Assembly (NCBI RefSeq): GCF_005145025.1
Contig: NZ_CP039695.1
Coordinates: 916,001-980,000, forward strand
Direction of reading: 5' to 3'
Length of the DNA stretch: 64,000 bases
Source: Novosphingobium sp. EMRT-2
GTDB taxonomy: Bacteria > Pseudomonadota > Alphaproteobacteria > Sphingomonadales > Sphingomonadaceae
Shown: piece by piece, positions 25,172 to 34,642 of the stretch
How positions within the stretch are numbered: the first letter of the stretch is position 1
How the letters are laid out: each line of letters opens with the position of its first letter
The notes under the pieces: model-generated
What the model saw: the letters and a program-made list of their open reading frames with translations, nothing else
Databases searched by the model: none
Told to the model about the DNA's origin: nothing
Translations under genes and position numbers: made by a program

Positions 25172-25222
25172 GCCGCCCCAATATGGCAGAATGGAGGAAG
25201 ACTGGATGGATAGGTAGAACCT

Positions 25223-25477
25223 ATGGGTGCGACGCTCAACATCAAGGACCCCGAAGCTCATCGCTTGGCGCAGGCAATCGCACAGGAAACTGGCGAACCG
25301 ATGACGCGCGTCGTGGTCGAGGCACTTCGCGACCGGTTGTCCAGGATCGAGCGCCAGCGCGAACGCGCCAGTGTCGCCGAGCTTCTGAGCATCGCCGGCC
25401 GCGCTGCCCGCCTGGTCGTCAAGCCCTATGCCGAGCACGGTGACGAACTCTATGATGAGAACGGGCTGCCAAAGTGA
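25223..25477 (+). CDS. vapB: VapB-type antitoxin
   Basis: This 84-residue protein starts MGATLNIKDPEAHRLAQAIAQ, then ETGEPMTRVVVEALRDRLSR, the pattern of the VapB/Rv0623-like antitoxin family. Its stop overlaps a GTG (25474) that begins VIADTSALVA, the start of a VapC PIN-domain toxin. The toxin is destroyed by the IS21 insertion at 25504, so this antitoxin is orphaned. Confidence 0.85.
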   Translation: MGATLNIKDPEAHRLAQAIAQETGEPMTRVVVEALRDRLSRIERQRERASVAELLSIAGRAARLVVKPYAEHGDELYDENGLPK

Positions 25478-25509
25478 TCGCCGATACCTCCGCGCTGGTG
25501 GCCTGTTGA
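25474..25509 (+). pseudogene. vapC: VapC toxin, only the first 10 codons left
   Basis: The sequence reads VIADTSALVAC and then stops inside the IS end. IADTSALVA is the first conserved strand of PIN-domain ribonucleases and carries the first catalytic Asp. The rest of the gene is not found on the far side of the IS at 30789, where a glycosyltransferase gene starts instead. Confidence 0.85.
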
Positions 25510-25592
25510 GTTGCACTGAGAAGTGACCCGGGATTTTCATTGAGAAGTGACCCGGGTGGGCGTGGATGATGTGCTGCCTGCGACGAGCAGGG

Positions 25593-26372
25593 TCAAGCGG
25601 GTGATTTGTCCTTTCTGGATTTTGGGGCGGCGGAACTGGCTCTGAAGCGGAAGCTGTCATTGCCGGTTTCAAGGATATGGCAATGATGCGTGAGGCGATC
25701 CAGCAGGGCGGTGGTCATTTTGGCATCGCCAAAGATACTGGACCACTCGCTGAAGCTCAGGTTGGTGGTGATAACAACGCTGGTCCGCTCATAGAGTTTG
25801 CTGAGCAGATGGAACAGCATGGCCCCGCCTGAAGGGCTGAAGGGTAGATATCCCAGCTCATCAAGGATGACGAGGTCGAGGCGCAACAGACGCTCGGCCA
25901 ACTGGCCCGCTCTGTTTGCGGCCTTTTCCTGCTCCAACGCATTGACCAGATCGACGGTGGAGAAGAAGCGGATCTTTTTGCGGTGATGCTCAACCGCCTG
26001 GACGCCCAAAGCCGTCGCGATGTGGCTTTTGCCGGTGCCTGGTCCGCCGATCAGTACGACGTTGTCGGCGCTATCCATAAAGTCACCACGGTGAAGTTGA
26101 CGCACGAGCGCCTCGTTGACCTCACTGACGGCAAAGTCGAAGCCTGCCAGATCCTTGTAGGCCGGGAACCGGGCTGCCTTGATCTGGTAAGCAATGGACC
26201 TGACCTCCCGCTCGGACATCTCCGCCTTGAGAAGCTGTGAGAGGATCGGAACGGCAGCATCAAAGGCTGGCGCGCCCTGCTCGATCAGATCACCAGCGGC
26301 TTGCGCCATGCCATACATTTTGAGGCCACGTAGCATGACAACCACAGCGGCGCTGGCCGGATCATGACGCAT
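25593..26372 (-). CDS. istB: IS21 helper ATPase IstB (second copy)
   Basis: This 259-residue AAA+ ATPase is colinear with the IstB at 5929-6696, with scattered substitutions and four extra C-terminal residues (DKSPA end). It has Walker [10 protein letters not shown] and Walker [10 protein letters not shown]. The frame is intact although its partner istA is broken. Confidence 0.93.
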   Translation of the reverse strand: MRHDPASAAVVVMLRGLKMYGMAQAAGDLIEQGAPAFDAAVPILSQLLKAEMSEREVRSIAYQIKAARFPAYKDLAGFDFAVSEVNEALVRQLHRGDFMDSADNVVLIGGPGTGKSHIATALGVQAVEHHRKKIRFFSTVDLVNALEQEKAANRAGQLAERLLRLDLVILDELGYLPFSPSGGAMLFHLLSKLYERTSVVITTNLSFSEWSSIFGDAKMTTALLDRLTHHCHILETGNDSFRFRASSAAPKSRKDKSPA

Positions 26373-27701
26373 GGCGTAACGCCCTCAGCGTGTCGTAGCG
26401 TTCGACATCGGCAACAGGCTCCTGGGCGAGGCGCAGGGCCTGCGGGGCATCGATTGGGGATGCCGGTGGAGCCTTGCCATCGATCAGGCGGTGCAGAACA
26501 TTGAGGATGTGGGTTTTGGTCGGCACCCCAGCTTCGAGGGCCAGTTCGACGGCGCTGAGCACAGCCTGTTCGTTATGCTGTAGAACAAGGGCGAGGATTT
26601 CGACCATCTCCCTGTCACCACCGAGCCGCTTGAGCAGATGCCCCTGCAGTTGCCGGAAGGCTTCGGGCATTTCGAGGAATGGCGCCCCATTGCGCAAAGC
26701 GCCAGGCTTGCGCTGAACAACTGCCAGATAGTGCCGCCAGTCATAGATCGTCTGCCCCGGCTTCTGGTGAGAACGGTCGATAATCCGGTTGTGCTCGCAC
26801 AAGATTTGCCCCTCGGCCGCGATGACCAACCGATCAGGATAGACCCGCAGGCTCACTGGCCGGTTCGCAAAGGATGCAGGAACGCTATAGCGATTGCGCT
26901 CGAACGCGATCAGGCAGGTCGGCGACACGCGCTTGGTATGTTCGACAAAGCCATCGAAGGCCCGCCCCATCGGCATCAGGCTGATAATCTCAACGGCGTG
27001 CACATCGGCAACTGTGCCGGGGAGGACGCCATGCTGGATTTCTCCCCATTGTGCGATGCACCGCTCTTCCAACCAGGCATTGAGGGCATCAAGATCTGGG
27101 AAGTTGGGCATTGGCTGCCATAACCGTCGACGCGCATCCTGAACGTTTTTCTCGACCTGACCTTTCTCCCAGCCTGAGGCCGGATTGCAAAAATCCGTTT
27201 CGAACAGGTAGTGGCTGGCCATGGCAGCGAACCGCGCATTGACCTGTCGGACTTTGCCCTGGCCGATCCGGTCTACAGCCGTCTTCATATTGTCGAATAT
27301 TCCACGCTGAGGCACGCCGCCCAGCACCCGGAAGGCCTGCGTCAGTGCGTCGAACAACATCTCGTGCGTTTGCAGCAGATAGGCTCGCGTGATGAACGCC
27401 CGACTGTGGGAGAGCTTGGTATGGGCCACCTGCAGCTTGGTAGGCCGGCCATTCAGAAGGGCGTAATCTTCACTCCAATCGAACTGAAAGGCCTCACCGG
27501 GCTGGAAGATCAGCGGTACGAATGTGCCGCGCCCACTGGTTTGCTTTTCATATTGGCGTTCGGTCTTCCACGAGCGGGCGAAGGCGGCATGTAGCGCGAC
27601 GATTACGGAGTCCGGTCGGCGTCAATTATGATGGCCGATAGGTGGCCGCGCCGGTTGGTGAATTCTGGCTACCATTTGCTGTTGCGGGGAGCAACCGTCG
27701 A

Positions 27702-27733
27702 GCGACAATTACGACGCTGGGTAATTGTCGCTG
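27702..27733. repeat. Perfect 12-bp inverted repeat near the left end of the nested IS
   Basis: AGCGACAATTAC (27702-27713) and GTAATTGTCGCT (27722-27733) surround an 8-bp loop. GCGACAATTA recurs near 27784 and 27841 and in variant form at the terminus, consistent with multiple transposase binding sites at the IS end. The 27592-27848 stretch has no gene. Confidence 0.6.
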
Positions 27734-27848
27734 ACGCTGGCCGGAAGCGAGGGTCTGAAGCGCATGGGATGGTTGGCATGTAATTGCCGCTGGCGACAAT
27801 TACCCGTTGCCTCAGCAAGGGTGCTCCCGAGCGCGAAGCCAGCGACAA

Positions 27849-28658
27849 TTATGATGGCCGGTCCGGGGCGCCATTCGGCGGGTCGTAATCGCCGGCGTTG
27901 ATACGGGCGACGGCGGAACGTTTGCGGTAGCTTTCGCCGTTCATCTCGATGATGATCGAGTGGTGCACGAGGCGGTCGATCGCGGCGACAGTCATAGCGG
28001 GATCAGGGAAGACGTTGTCCCATGCCGAAAATGGCTGGTTGGCGGTAATGGCGAGCGAGTGGCGTTCGTAGCGGTGGGCGATGAGCTCGAACAAGGCGCT
28101 GGTCTCGACCTGGTCCTTGCGGACGTAGGACAGATCGTCGAGCACGATGAGATCGAACTTGTCGAGCTTGTCGAGCATGGCGGGTAGGCTGAGGTCGCGG
28201 CGCGCGGACTGGAGCTTCTGGACCATGTCGGTGGTGGAGCAGAACAGGACGCGCCGCCCCGTGTCGATGAGGGCATGACCAATGGCAGCAACTGCGTGCG
28301 TCTTGCCGGTCCCGCTCTGGCCGAACAGCAGCAGGTTGCCGCCGCTCTCGATCCAGTCGTCACCGGCGGCGAGGGACAAGAGGTGCGGTTTGCGGATGCC
28401 GGGGGCTGCGTCGAAATCGAAGGTGGCGAAGGTCTTGCCTGCGGGCAAGCCGGACTGGTCGCGATGGCGCTGGATGCGCCGGGAGGAGCGATCGGCCATC
28501 TCGATCTCGAGAAGCGAGGCCAGCAGGTTGGCGGCCGGCCAGCCATCGCGATCGGCGGTGTCGGTGAGGCGCTTCCAGTTGCGGTTGATACTCGGCAGGC
28601 GCAAGGCCTTGAGCAGGGTAGGCAGCACGGCGGCGGCCTGGTCCTTGGTGCGGGTCAT
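27849..28658 (-). CDS. istB: IS21 helper ATPase IstB (nested element)
   Basis: This 269-residue AAA+ ATPase has Walker A GQSGTGKTH at 113-121, Walker B DLIVLDDLSY around 169-178, and the conserved ITANQPFSAWDNVF sensor stretch. It follows istA with a 1-bp overlap. The frame is intact. Confidence 0.93.
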   Translation of the reverse strand: MTRTKDQAAAVLPTLLKALRLPSINRNWKRLTDTADRDGWPAANLLASLLEIEMADRSSRRIQRHRDQSGLPAGKTFATFDFDAAPGIRKPHLLSLAAGDDWIESGGNLLLFGQSGTGKTHAVAAIGHALIDTGRRVLFCSTTDMVQKLQSARRDLSLPAMLDKLDKFDLIVLDDLSYVRKDQVETSALFELIAHRYERHSLAITANQPFSAWDNVFPDPAMTVAAIDRLVHHSIIIEMNGESYRKRSAVARINAGDYDPPNGAPDRPS

Positions 28659-30163
28659 CAGTACACCTCCCCGCTGGCGATCAAGCTGTTGTAGCTGTGC
28701 AGATCGGGAGGCGGGATAGTGACATCGCGCTGCGATCTTGCGGTTGGCAGGAACTCGTCCCTGAGCGCATCGACATCGGGCAAGCGCCCTCTGTCGAGTG
28801 CCTCATCGATCCGCCGGGCCAGCACGTCGACACAGTCGCCCCTGGCGGCGATATCGAGCAGCGCGACGGCATCGCGGCAGGCCTGCCGTCCATCGAGTTG
28901 GGCATCGAAGGCTTGCCAGGCCCGCCGGTAGGCGTGATCGGGGAACAGGGCTTCGCGGTAGACGAGGTTGCGCAGCGCACCAGGCTTGCGGCGCAGGTTA
29001 CCGATCATGTGCCGGAAATCGATGCTGTGCCCCCGGTGGGGATGGCTGATCCGCACACGCGGCGTGGACATTACCCTGTCCGGACCGAGGAAGAGCTCAA
29101 TGCGATCGTCAAAGAGATGCGCGTTGAGGCGCCGTCCGACGAGGCGGGAAGGCACCGAATAGGTAACCCGATCGATGGCGACGGTGCCGTTGCGGGTGAC
29201 ATCGACGGTGACCATGGCGAAATCGGTGGTTCGCCTTGCGGGCAGCGCCTTGAGTACCCTGCGTTCTGCATCGATGTGCGCAGCATGCCGCCGGTTCTGT
29301 CTGGCGACCTGCGCCTCAACGAACTCGCGCCAGGCCTCGATGCTGACGAAATCGCGGCTTCCCCGCCGGCGTAAGGCCTGATCGAGCCGTCGCTTGAGAT
29401 GGGCATGGGGACCTTCGATCGATCCGTTCTCGTGCGCCTCGCCGCGGTTGTTGCGGGTAGCGAGCATGCCGTAATGACGGCACAGCTCGTCATAGCTTCG
29501 GGTAAAATCCCGCTGCGCATCGGCGTCGAGGTTTTTGTAGGCGGCTGACAGGGAATCGCTGCGGTGTTCGGCCGGCGCGCCGCCCAGCTTCCACAAGGCA
29601 TCCTGCAGGTGCTCCGAAAGGGCGGCAAAGCTCTCCCCGCCCAGCACGACAGCCGCATGCTCCCAGCCACTCGCCGCCAAGCGGAAGTGGTAAAGGCGAT
29701 AGGCCAGGGTCTCGCCGGCAACGGTGACCTTGAGACTGTCGCATACCGTGAAATCCGACAGGCCCTGCCGACCGGGCTCATGATGCTGCGGGAAGAAGAT
29801 CTCCTTCTCGCCGCCGTGCAGTGCCCGCCAGCGGGCGATCCGGCGTTCAAGTGTTCGTCGTATCGCATCGGGAACAGCATCCTCGCCGAACTCGTCCTGG
29901 AGCGTCTCGAAGACCGTGACGGCAATGATACCGTCGATCTGGAGCAACTCCTCGACGCGTGGCCAGAATGGCTCGAGCGGATCGGCGCGGGTGCGCCAGT
30001 GGCGCTCCTTCTTCTTCTGGGACGGAAGCTGCGGATCGTTCTCGATCCGGCGTGCGCTGCGCTCGCTGATACCGGCCTTGGCAGCCGCGACGGCCTGGGT
30101 GTGTTGGCGACGATGGGTCATGAAGAGAAATACCTGCTGATCGGAAATGTGGTGGCCCGGCAT
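28658..30163 (-). CDS. istA: IS21 transposase IstA (nested element)
   Basis: This 501-residue transposase has an N-terminal helix-turn-helix (AVAAAKAGISERSARRIE), an integrase core with DFTVCDSLKV, a second Asp in HRSDSLSAAYKN, and the Glu in ENGSIEGPHAHLKRR. A C-terminal RVTYSVPSRLVGRRL domain follows. It is much diverged from the two other IstA proteins here. The frame is intact, so this is a candidate active element. Confidence 0.92.
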   Translation of the reverse strand: MPGHHISDQQVFLFMTHRRQHTQAVAAAKAGISERSARRIENDPQLPSQKKKERHWRTRADPLEPFWPRVEELLQIDGIIAVTVFETLQDEFGEDAVPDAIRRTLERRIARWRALHGGEKEIFFPQHHEPGRQGLSDFTVCDSLKVTVAGETLAYRLYHFRLAASGWEHAAVVLGGESFAALSEHLQDALWKLGGAPAEHRSDSLSAAYKNLDADAQRDFTRSYDELCRHYGMLATRNNRGEAHENGSIEGPHAHLKRRLDQALRRRGSRDFVSIEAWREFVEAQVARQNRRHAAHIDAERRVLKALPARRTTDFAMVTVDVTRNGTVAIDRVTYSVPSRLVGRRLNAHLFDDRIELFLGPDRVMSTPRVRISHPHRGHSIDFRHMIGNLRRKPGALRNLVYREALFPDHAYRRAWQAFDAQLDGRQACRDAVALLDIAARGDCVDVLARRIDEALDRGRLPDVDALRDEFLPTARSQRDVTIPPPDLHSYNSLIASGEVY

Positions 30164-30261
30164 CGCAAACCCATCGCTCGTTGTTCGATGAGTGTTCCGA
30201 TACCACCGCCCGCCACAGCCCCGATCAGCCCCCCCGAAAGAAGGGGAAAAAGATCGCCACC

Positions 30262-30322
30262 GGTTGTCTGGTCCGCTCTCCGGTCGGGGCTACGCCCCTC
30301 CCTACGATCAGCCCAGACAACC
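30262..30322. repeat. Stem-loop upstream of the nested istA
   Basis: GGTTGTCTGG (30262-30271) pairs perfectly with CCAGACAACC (30313-30322) over a 41-nt loop, in the istA leader. It could limit read-in transcription of the transposase. Confidence 0.4.
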
Positions 30323-30792
30323 GATCCTACCGGCCATCATAGTTGCCGCTCAACCGGCCATCGTAGTTGTCGCCACGCAGCGGCAACACGGCTGTATGAT
30401 CCCTCGTAGCCCAGCTTAACCAGATCTGCATGTAGCTGCTTGGCTGTTCGCTTCTGTTTGCGCGACTTGCCAGATTCCACCCGCAGCCACGTCGTCAGTT
30501 TTTCTGCAAACTGATCAAGCTTGCTCGGCCGTTTGGGAACCTTGAACGTCGGCTCCACCGCGTCATCGCGCAGATATTTGCGGATCGTGTTGCGCGATAA
30601 TCCAGTCCGCCGCCGGATCTCGCGAATGGGGATGCCTTGCCGAAAATGCCAGCGGCGGATCACACTGAGTAGGTCCATGTCGATCACTCCGATGCCTCCT
30701 GACTGTCAGCCAGGGGCGAGGAAAACATGGGTCAATTCTCAGTGAAAACTTATAACCCTCCCGGGTCACTTCTCAGTGCAACTCAACACCCT

Positions 30793-31995
30793 ATGCGCGT
30801 CCTGACGTTTCTGCACAGTTTCGAGCCAGGCGGCGTCGAGCGCATCGCGCTAAGGCTGGTGCGGCAATGGCGCGCTCTCGGCGTCGATGCGCCCCTGTTT
30901 CTCGGCCGGACCGGCGGCGAGATGCTCCATGACGTGGGCGCCGGCCTCGAATTCATTTCTCCGCCCGGCGCGGGTTGGCTCGCCGCAAAGATGGAAACGC
31001 TCTGGATGATCTGGACGCTTCCCAAAGCCGTGCGGAAGCTGCGCCCCGACGTCCTGTTCTGCGCCGGCAATACCTACGCGGTGGTCGCCGTCGCCCTGAA
31101 GCTTCTGCTCGGCCGCAACTGCCCTCCCGTGCTGGCCAAGATCAGCAATGACCTCGATCGCAACGACAAACCGTCGTGGCGCCGCTTCCCCTATCGCCTG
31201 TGGCTCAAGGTTCAGGGCCGCTATCTCGACCATCTCATCGGCATGGAAGCGCCGATGGCCGACGAGATCGGCGAAGGTCTCGGTGTGCCGGCAAACCGGA
31301 TCACGATCATCCCGGACCCCGCTCTGTCCAGGCCATTGATCGAGAAATTGCGGACGAACCGAAGGACAATTCAGGATATCTACGCGGGCCGACGCTTCGT
31401 TTCGATCGGCCGGCTCGCACCGCAAAAGAACATCGCGCTGATGTTAAGGGCCTTTGGACGCGGGGCACGACGCAGCGATACGCTGACGATTATCGGCGAT
31501 GGCCCCGAGCGGCCGAAGCTGGAAATCCTCGCCCGCCGCCTTGGTCTCGCGGATCAGGTGACGTTCCTGGGCTATGTGCCGGAACCGGCGCTGATCCTGC
31601 CCAAATTCGACATTCTGCTTCTGTCCTCGAACTTTGAAGGAGTGCCGGCAGTCATTCTCGAAGGGCTGGCCGCCGGCCTCTCGATCATCGCCACCGACTG
31701 CAGCCGAAGCATGGCCACGCTGCTCCGCCACGGCGCGCTGGGCGAGCTGGTTCCGGTGGGCGACGACCGATTGCTTGCGGATGCCATCGCGCGCGCGCAA
31801 CCCGCTTCGCAGGACGCAAGCCTCAGCCTCGCTCAGGCCCAGCGCTTCACGCTCGAACATGCGGCCGAAACCTATCTCCGGGTCATGTCGCGCATCGAAG
31901 CAAACGCGAGCGCTCATGAAATCCCGCCTCTTCCGGCTGAGGTGCGAACAGTCCCGCGCCGTCAGAGCAACCAACCCGGAGAGCGCATTTCATGA
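30793..31995 (+). CDS. GT4-family glycosyltransferase (first in the glycan locus)
   Basis: This 400-residue GT-B enzyme has the N-terminal FEPGGVERIALRL loop, the donor-binding IGRLAPQKN at 205-213, GDGPER at 235-240 and the E-x7-E motif FEGVPAVILE at 281-290. It would transfer a sugar from a nucleotide donor to a lipid or glycan acceptor in the cytoplasm. The start at ATG 30793 is 5 bp from the IS21 end, so the original promoter has been displaced and any genes before it are lost. The stop overlaps the next gene by ATGA. Confidence 0.88.
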   Translation: MRVLTFLHSFEPGGVERIALRLVRQWRALGVDAPLFLGRTGGEMLHDVGAGLEFISPPGAGWLAAKMETLWMIWTLPKAVRKLRPDVLFCAGNTYAVVAVALKLLLGRNCPPVLAKISNDLDRNDKPSWRRFPYRLWLKVQGRYLDHLIGMEAPMADEIGEGLGVPANRITIIPDPALSRPLIEKLRTNRRTIQDIYAGRRFVSIGRLAPQKNIALMLRAFGRGARRSDTLTIIGDGPERPKLEILARRLGLADQVTFLGYVPEPALILPKFDILLLSSNFEGVPAVILEGLAAGLSIIATDCSRSMATLLRHGALGELVPVGDDRLLADAIARAQPASQDASLSLAQAQRFTLEHAAETYLRVMSRIEANASAHEIPPLPAEVRTVPRRQSNQPGERIS

Positions 31996-32954
31996 CTCGT
32001 TACGTTGCCGTTGGAACCACTGCTCAAACATCCGTGGAGAATATCGACACCGTAACGAGGATTGGCCACTTCATCGATCCGGCTCCGCTCGTCGAAAGCG
32101 GCAAGAACTGGACGCGATGGGCAGGCCCGCTCATCTCTTTCCTGATTCTCGTCGCCGTCGCCTGGCAGCTGCGACAGTTCGACTATCGCAGCGTGGCGGA
32201 CCTGCTGCCGTCCAGTCCCCTGTTCTGGACCGTGTTCGCGGCCGGCTACCTGATTAGCCCAGCCTGCGAATGGGTGATCTTTCGGCGCTTATGGGCGCTG
32301 CCGGCGAGCGGTTTTTCTGCTCTTGTCCGCAAGCTCGTCAGCAATGAAATCCTTCTCGGCTATCTGGGTGAAGTCTATTTCTACAGCTGGGCGCGCCGAA
32401 ACGCCCAGGTCTCGGCGGCCCCGTTCGGTGCGATCAAGGATGTGACGATCCTGAGCGCGCTTACCGGAAACCTGTTCACCTTGCTGATGGTGCTGGTGTC
32501 GGCGCCCTTTCTGGGGTCGCTTCACCTCGGCATCGACAACACCGCTTTTATCGCCTCGGCGCTCTTCATTCTGATATCGTCGGGCGCAGCCCTCTTCCTG
32601 CGCAAGCGTCTCTTCACGCTTCCCCGGCGCGAGCTCTGGTTCGTGGCGGGCGCCCATACGGTTCGGATTATTCTTTCCGCATTCCTCGCGGCCGTGATGT
32701 GGCATTTGCTGCTGCCATCGGTCGCGTTGAGCTGGTGGCTGATCCTGTCAACCGCGCGCCAGCTTCTGTCCCGTCTCCCGTTCATGCCCAACAAGGACGT
32801 CGTCTTCGTGGGCCTTGCCGTTTTCCTCGTGGGCTCAGATCAGCAGATCGTCGCGGCAATGACCTTGATGGCAACGCTGATCCTGGCCGCACACCTGGTC
32901 GTTGGCGCGCTTCTCGCCTTGTCGGCTCTCGCCCATGGGGAACGGGCCGGATGA
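31992..32954 (+). CDS. Flippase-like integral membrane protein (LPG_synthase_TM family)
   Basis: This 320-residue protein has about eight hydrophobic helices and motifs such as WVIFRRLWALPASGF, LGEVYFYSWARR and RQLLSRLPFMPNKD. The layout resembles the lysylphosphatidylglycerol-synthase transmembrane (YbhN/AglD-like) family, often found near glycosyltransferases. These proteins are proposed to aid lipid-linked substrate handling or flipping. Coupled starts on both sides (ATGA overlaps) place it firmly in the operon. Confidence 0.65.
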   Translation: MTRYVAVGTTAQTSVENIDTVTRIGHFIDPAPLVESGKNWTRWAGPLISFLILVAVAWQLRQFDYRSVADLLPSSPLFWTVFAAGYLISPACEWVIFRRLWALPASGFSALVRKLVSNEILLGYLGEVYFYSWARRNAQVSAAPFGAIKDVTILSALTGNLFTLLMVLVSAPFLGSLHLGIDNTAFIASALFILISSGAALFLRKRLFTLPRRELWFVAGAHTVRIILSAFLAAVMWHLLLPSVALSWWLILSTARQLLSRLPFMPNKDVVFVGLAVFLVGSDQQIVAAMTLMATLILAAHLVVGALLALSALAHGERAG

Positions 32955-33460
32955 TCTCCGCCGCCCTCATGCTCCTGCTTGGCGCGGCGCTGCCCTCCAC
33001 GCCCGATCTCGGCAAGGCGGAAGGGCAATGCCGTCCGCACGAAACAGGTCCTTCGCTGCTGGTCGACGTGGCCGGCCTCAAGGATCGGCGCGGGCGGCTG
33101 AAGCTCGAACTCTACCCCGCGAACGACGATGATTTCCTCCAGGACGACAATATCCTCATCAATGCGGGAAAGACCTTCCGGCGCGTAGAGGTCAATGTGC
33201 CGAGTTCTGGTCCGGTCGAACTGTGCATTCGCGCGCCGGCGGCGGGCCGCTATTCGCTCAGCCTGCTACATGACCGCAACGCCGACCGCAAATTCTCTCT
33301 CTCGATCGACGGGATCGGGTTCGGCGGCAATCCGAGGCTCGGCATGTCGAAACCCAAAGCCGCCGCAGCAAGCGTGCTGGTCGGAGAAGGACCGACACGC
33401 GTTCGGATCGTGATGAATTATCGCAAGGGCCTGATCTCCTTCGGCCCCCTGGAAAGATAG
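32951..33460 (+). CDS. DUF2141-domain secreted protein
   Basis: The start at ATG 32951 overlaps the previous stop. The 169-residue product has a short signal peptide (ISAALMLLLGAALPS) and then the DUF2141 pattern: GRLKLELYPANDDDFL, a cysteine in ELCIRAPAAGRYSLSLLHD, DRKFSLSIDGIGFGGNPRLG and RIVMNYRKG. DUF2141 is a small beta-sandwich of unknown function, common in outer-membrane lipid and polysaccharide contexts. Its role here is unknown. Confidence 0.75.
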   Translation: MISAALMLLLGAALPSTPDLGKAEGQCRPHETGPSLLVDVAGLKDRRGRLKLELYPANDDDFLQDDNILINAGKTFRRVEVNVPSSGPVELCIRAPAAGRYSLSLLHDRNADRKFSLSIDGIGFGGNPRLGMSKPKAAAASVLVGEGPTRVRIVMNYRKGLISFGPLER

Positions 33461-33466
33461 CATCCT

Positions 33467-34642
33467 ATGCGCATCGTCGATGTCTGCGCCTTTTATGCCC
33501 CGCAAGGGGGCGGCGTGAAAACCTATGTCGAGCACAAGCTGAAGGCCGCCCGCGCGGAACGGGAGGAAGTGATCGTCATTGCGCCGGGCGCGAACGATGC
33601 CGTGATCGAGCGGACGGCGGGCGGCTGCATCATGACCGTCGCGGCCCCGCGCTTTCCCCTCGATCGCCGTTACCGCTATTTCGACGACGAACGCACCCTC
33701 CATAGGCTCCTCGATCGCCTCGCCCCCGATGTCGTGGAAGCGTCGTCGCCCTGGGCAAGCCCGGCCATGGTCGCGCGCTGGCAGGGATCCGCCCGCCGAT
33801 CGCTGGTGATGCACGCCGACCCCCTGTCCGCCTATGCGTACCGGTGGTTCGGAGGACTGGCCTCGCGCGCCAGCATCGATCGGGGCTTCGACTGGTTCTG
33901 GCGCCACCTGCGGCGGCTCGACGATCAGTTCGACATGGTGGTGAGCGCCAGCGCCAGTCTCTCCGCGAGGTTATACGCCGGCGGCCTTCGCAAGCTCGCG
34001 ACCATTCCAATGGGCGTCACGCCCGGCCTCTTCTCGCCCGCGCTGCGCGACGAGAGCCTGCGGGCGCGCCTGCTCGCCCGCTGCGATCTGCCGGAAACAG
34101 CAACGCTTCTCATCGGCCTTGGCCGCCTTGCCGCCGAGAAGCGCTGGCCGATGGTGATCGAAGCCGTCACCGCCGCGGGCTATGACCATCCAGTCGGCCT
34201 GGTCCTGCTCGGCAACGGCCGCCAGAAGGCAACGGTCGTTCGCGCAGCGGCCAACAATCCCCATGTGCATCTGGCCGCGCCGATCGCGGATCGGCGGGAA
34301 ATCGCGACCCTCCTGGCAAGCGCGGACGCATTGATCCACGGCTGCGAGGCCGAGACCTTCTGCATGGTCGCGGCAGAGGCAAAAGCGAGCGGCCTGCCGC
34401 TCATCGTGCCTGACGAGGGTGGCGCCAGCGACCAGTTCGTTCCCGGCCAGGGGGAGATCTACGCCGCCCGATCCCCGCTGGGACTGGCGGACGCCATCCG
34501 CAGGTTCATGACTTCCGATCCGCACGGTCATAGGCGGCTCGCCAGCCTGGCGGCCGGTGACGTTACGAGCATGGACGACCATTTCAGGCAATTGTTCGAC
34601 ATCTATGCGCGCGGTTCGCACCGCTTCGCCGATGCCGCCTGA
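33467..34642 (+). CDS. GT4-family glycosyltransferase (second)
   Basis: This 391-residue GT-B enzyme begins MRIVDVCAFYAPQGGGVKTY, has GLGRLAAEKRW near the middle and an E-x7-E-like motif CEAETFCMVAAEAKASGLPL. It starts 6 bp after the DUF2141 gene, so it belongs to the same operon. Donor and acceptor cannot be inferred. Confidence 0.85.
   Translation: MRIVDVCAFYAPQGGGVKTYVEHKLKAARAEREEVIVIAPGANDAVIERTAGGCIMTVAAPRFPLDRRYRYFDDERTLHRLLDRLAPDVVEASSPWASPAMVARWQGSARRSLVMHADPLSAYAYRWFGGLASRASIDRGFDWFWRHLRRLDDQFDMVVSASASLSARLYAGGLRKLATIPMGVTPGLFSPALRDESLRARLLARCDLPETATLLIGLGRLAAEKRWPMVIEAVTAAGYDHPVGLVLLGNGRQKATVVRAAANNPHVHLAAPIADRREIATLLASADALIHGCEAETFCMVAAEAKASGLPLIVPDEGGASDQFVPGQGEIYAARSPLGLADAIRRFMTSDPHGHRRLASLAAGDVTSMDDHFRQLFDIYARGSHRFADAA

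Larger units (their letters stand above)
27590..30379 (-). mobile_element. Nested IS21-family element (third, different type) with 6-bp target duplication
   Basis: The element starts TGTAGCGCGACGATTACG (27590) and ends in the inverse of TGCGTGGCGACAACTACG (30379). Both ends are TG...CA with imperfect inverted repeats. The target site GCGGCA is present at 27584-27589 and 30380-30385. It carries istB and istA transcribed leftward. It interrupts the istA of the second IS21 copy, so it arrived later. Its transposase is a different IS21 subgroup. Confidence 0.93.
26362..30687 (-). pseudogene. istA: IS21 transposase IstA (second copy), interrupted by a nested IS
   Basis: The N-terminal part (about 100 codons, from ATG 30687 to SYSRVAA) and the C-terminal part (from AAFARSWKTERQYE down to 26362) are separated by the element at 27590-30379. 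Joined, they match the intact IstA at 4410-5939. The C-terminal part still has the catalytic FDWSED, FDNMK and EKGQVEKNV. The duplicated GCGGCA marks the insertion point at the VAA codons. It cannot encode a full transposase. Confidence 0.92.
25504..30788 (-). mobile_element. IS21-family insertion sequence (second copy), split by a nested IS
   Basis: The ends are TGTTGAGTTGCACTGAGAAG at 25504 and the inverse (CTTCTCAGTGCAACTCAACA) ending at 30788. TGAGAAGTGACCCGGG is repeated at 25517 and 25541. Its istA and istB are close relatives of the copy at 4309-6798, in opposite orientation. Without the 2.8-kb nested element it would be about 2.5 kb. The flanks GGTGGCC and CCCTATG show no target duplication, and vapC does not continue on the right, so an adjacent deletion or recombination took place. 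Confidence 0.9.

Noticed and set aside
30190..30330. CRISPR-like or riboswitch structure in the nested IS leader
   Set aside because: Only one inverted repeat is present, with no spacer array or known aptamer core.
4309..30788. Swapped target duplications between the two related IS21 copies, as proof of an inversion
   Set aside because: After swapping flanks only CCC (3 bp) matches at one pair and nothing at the other, which is below what an IS21 duplication should give.
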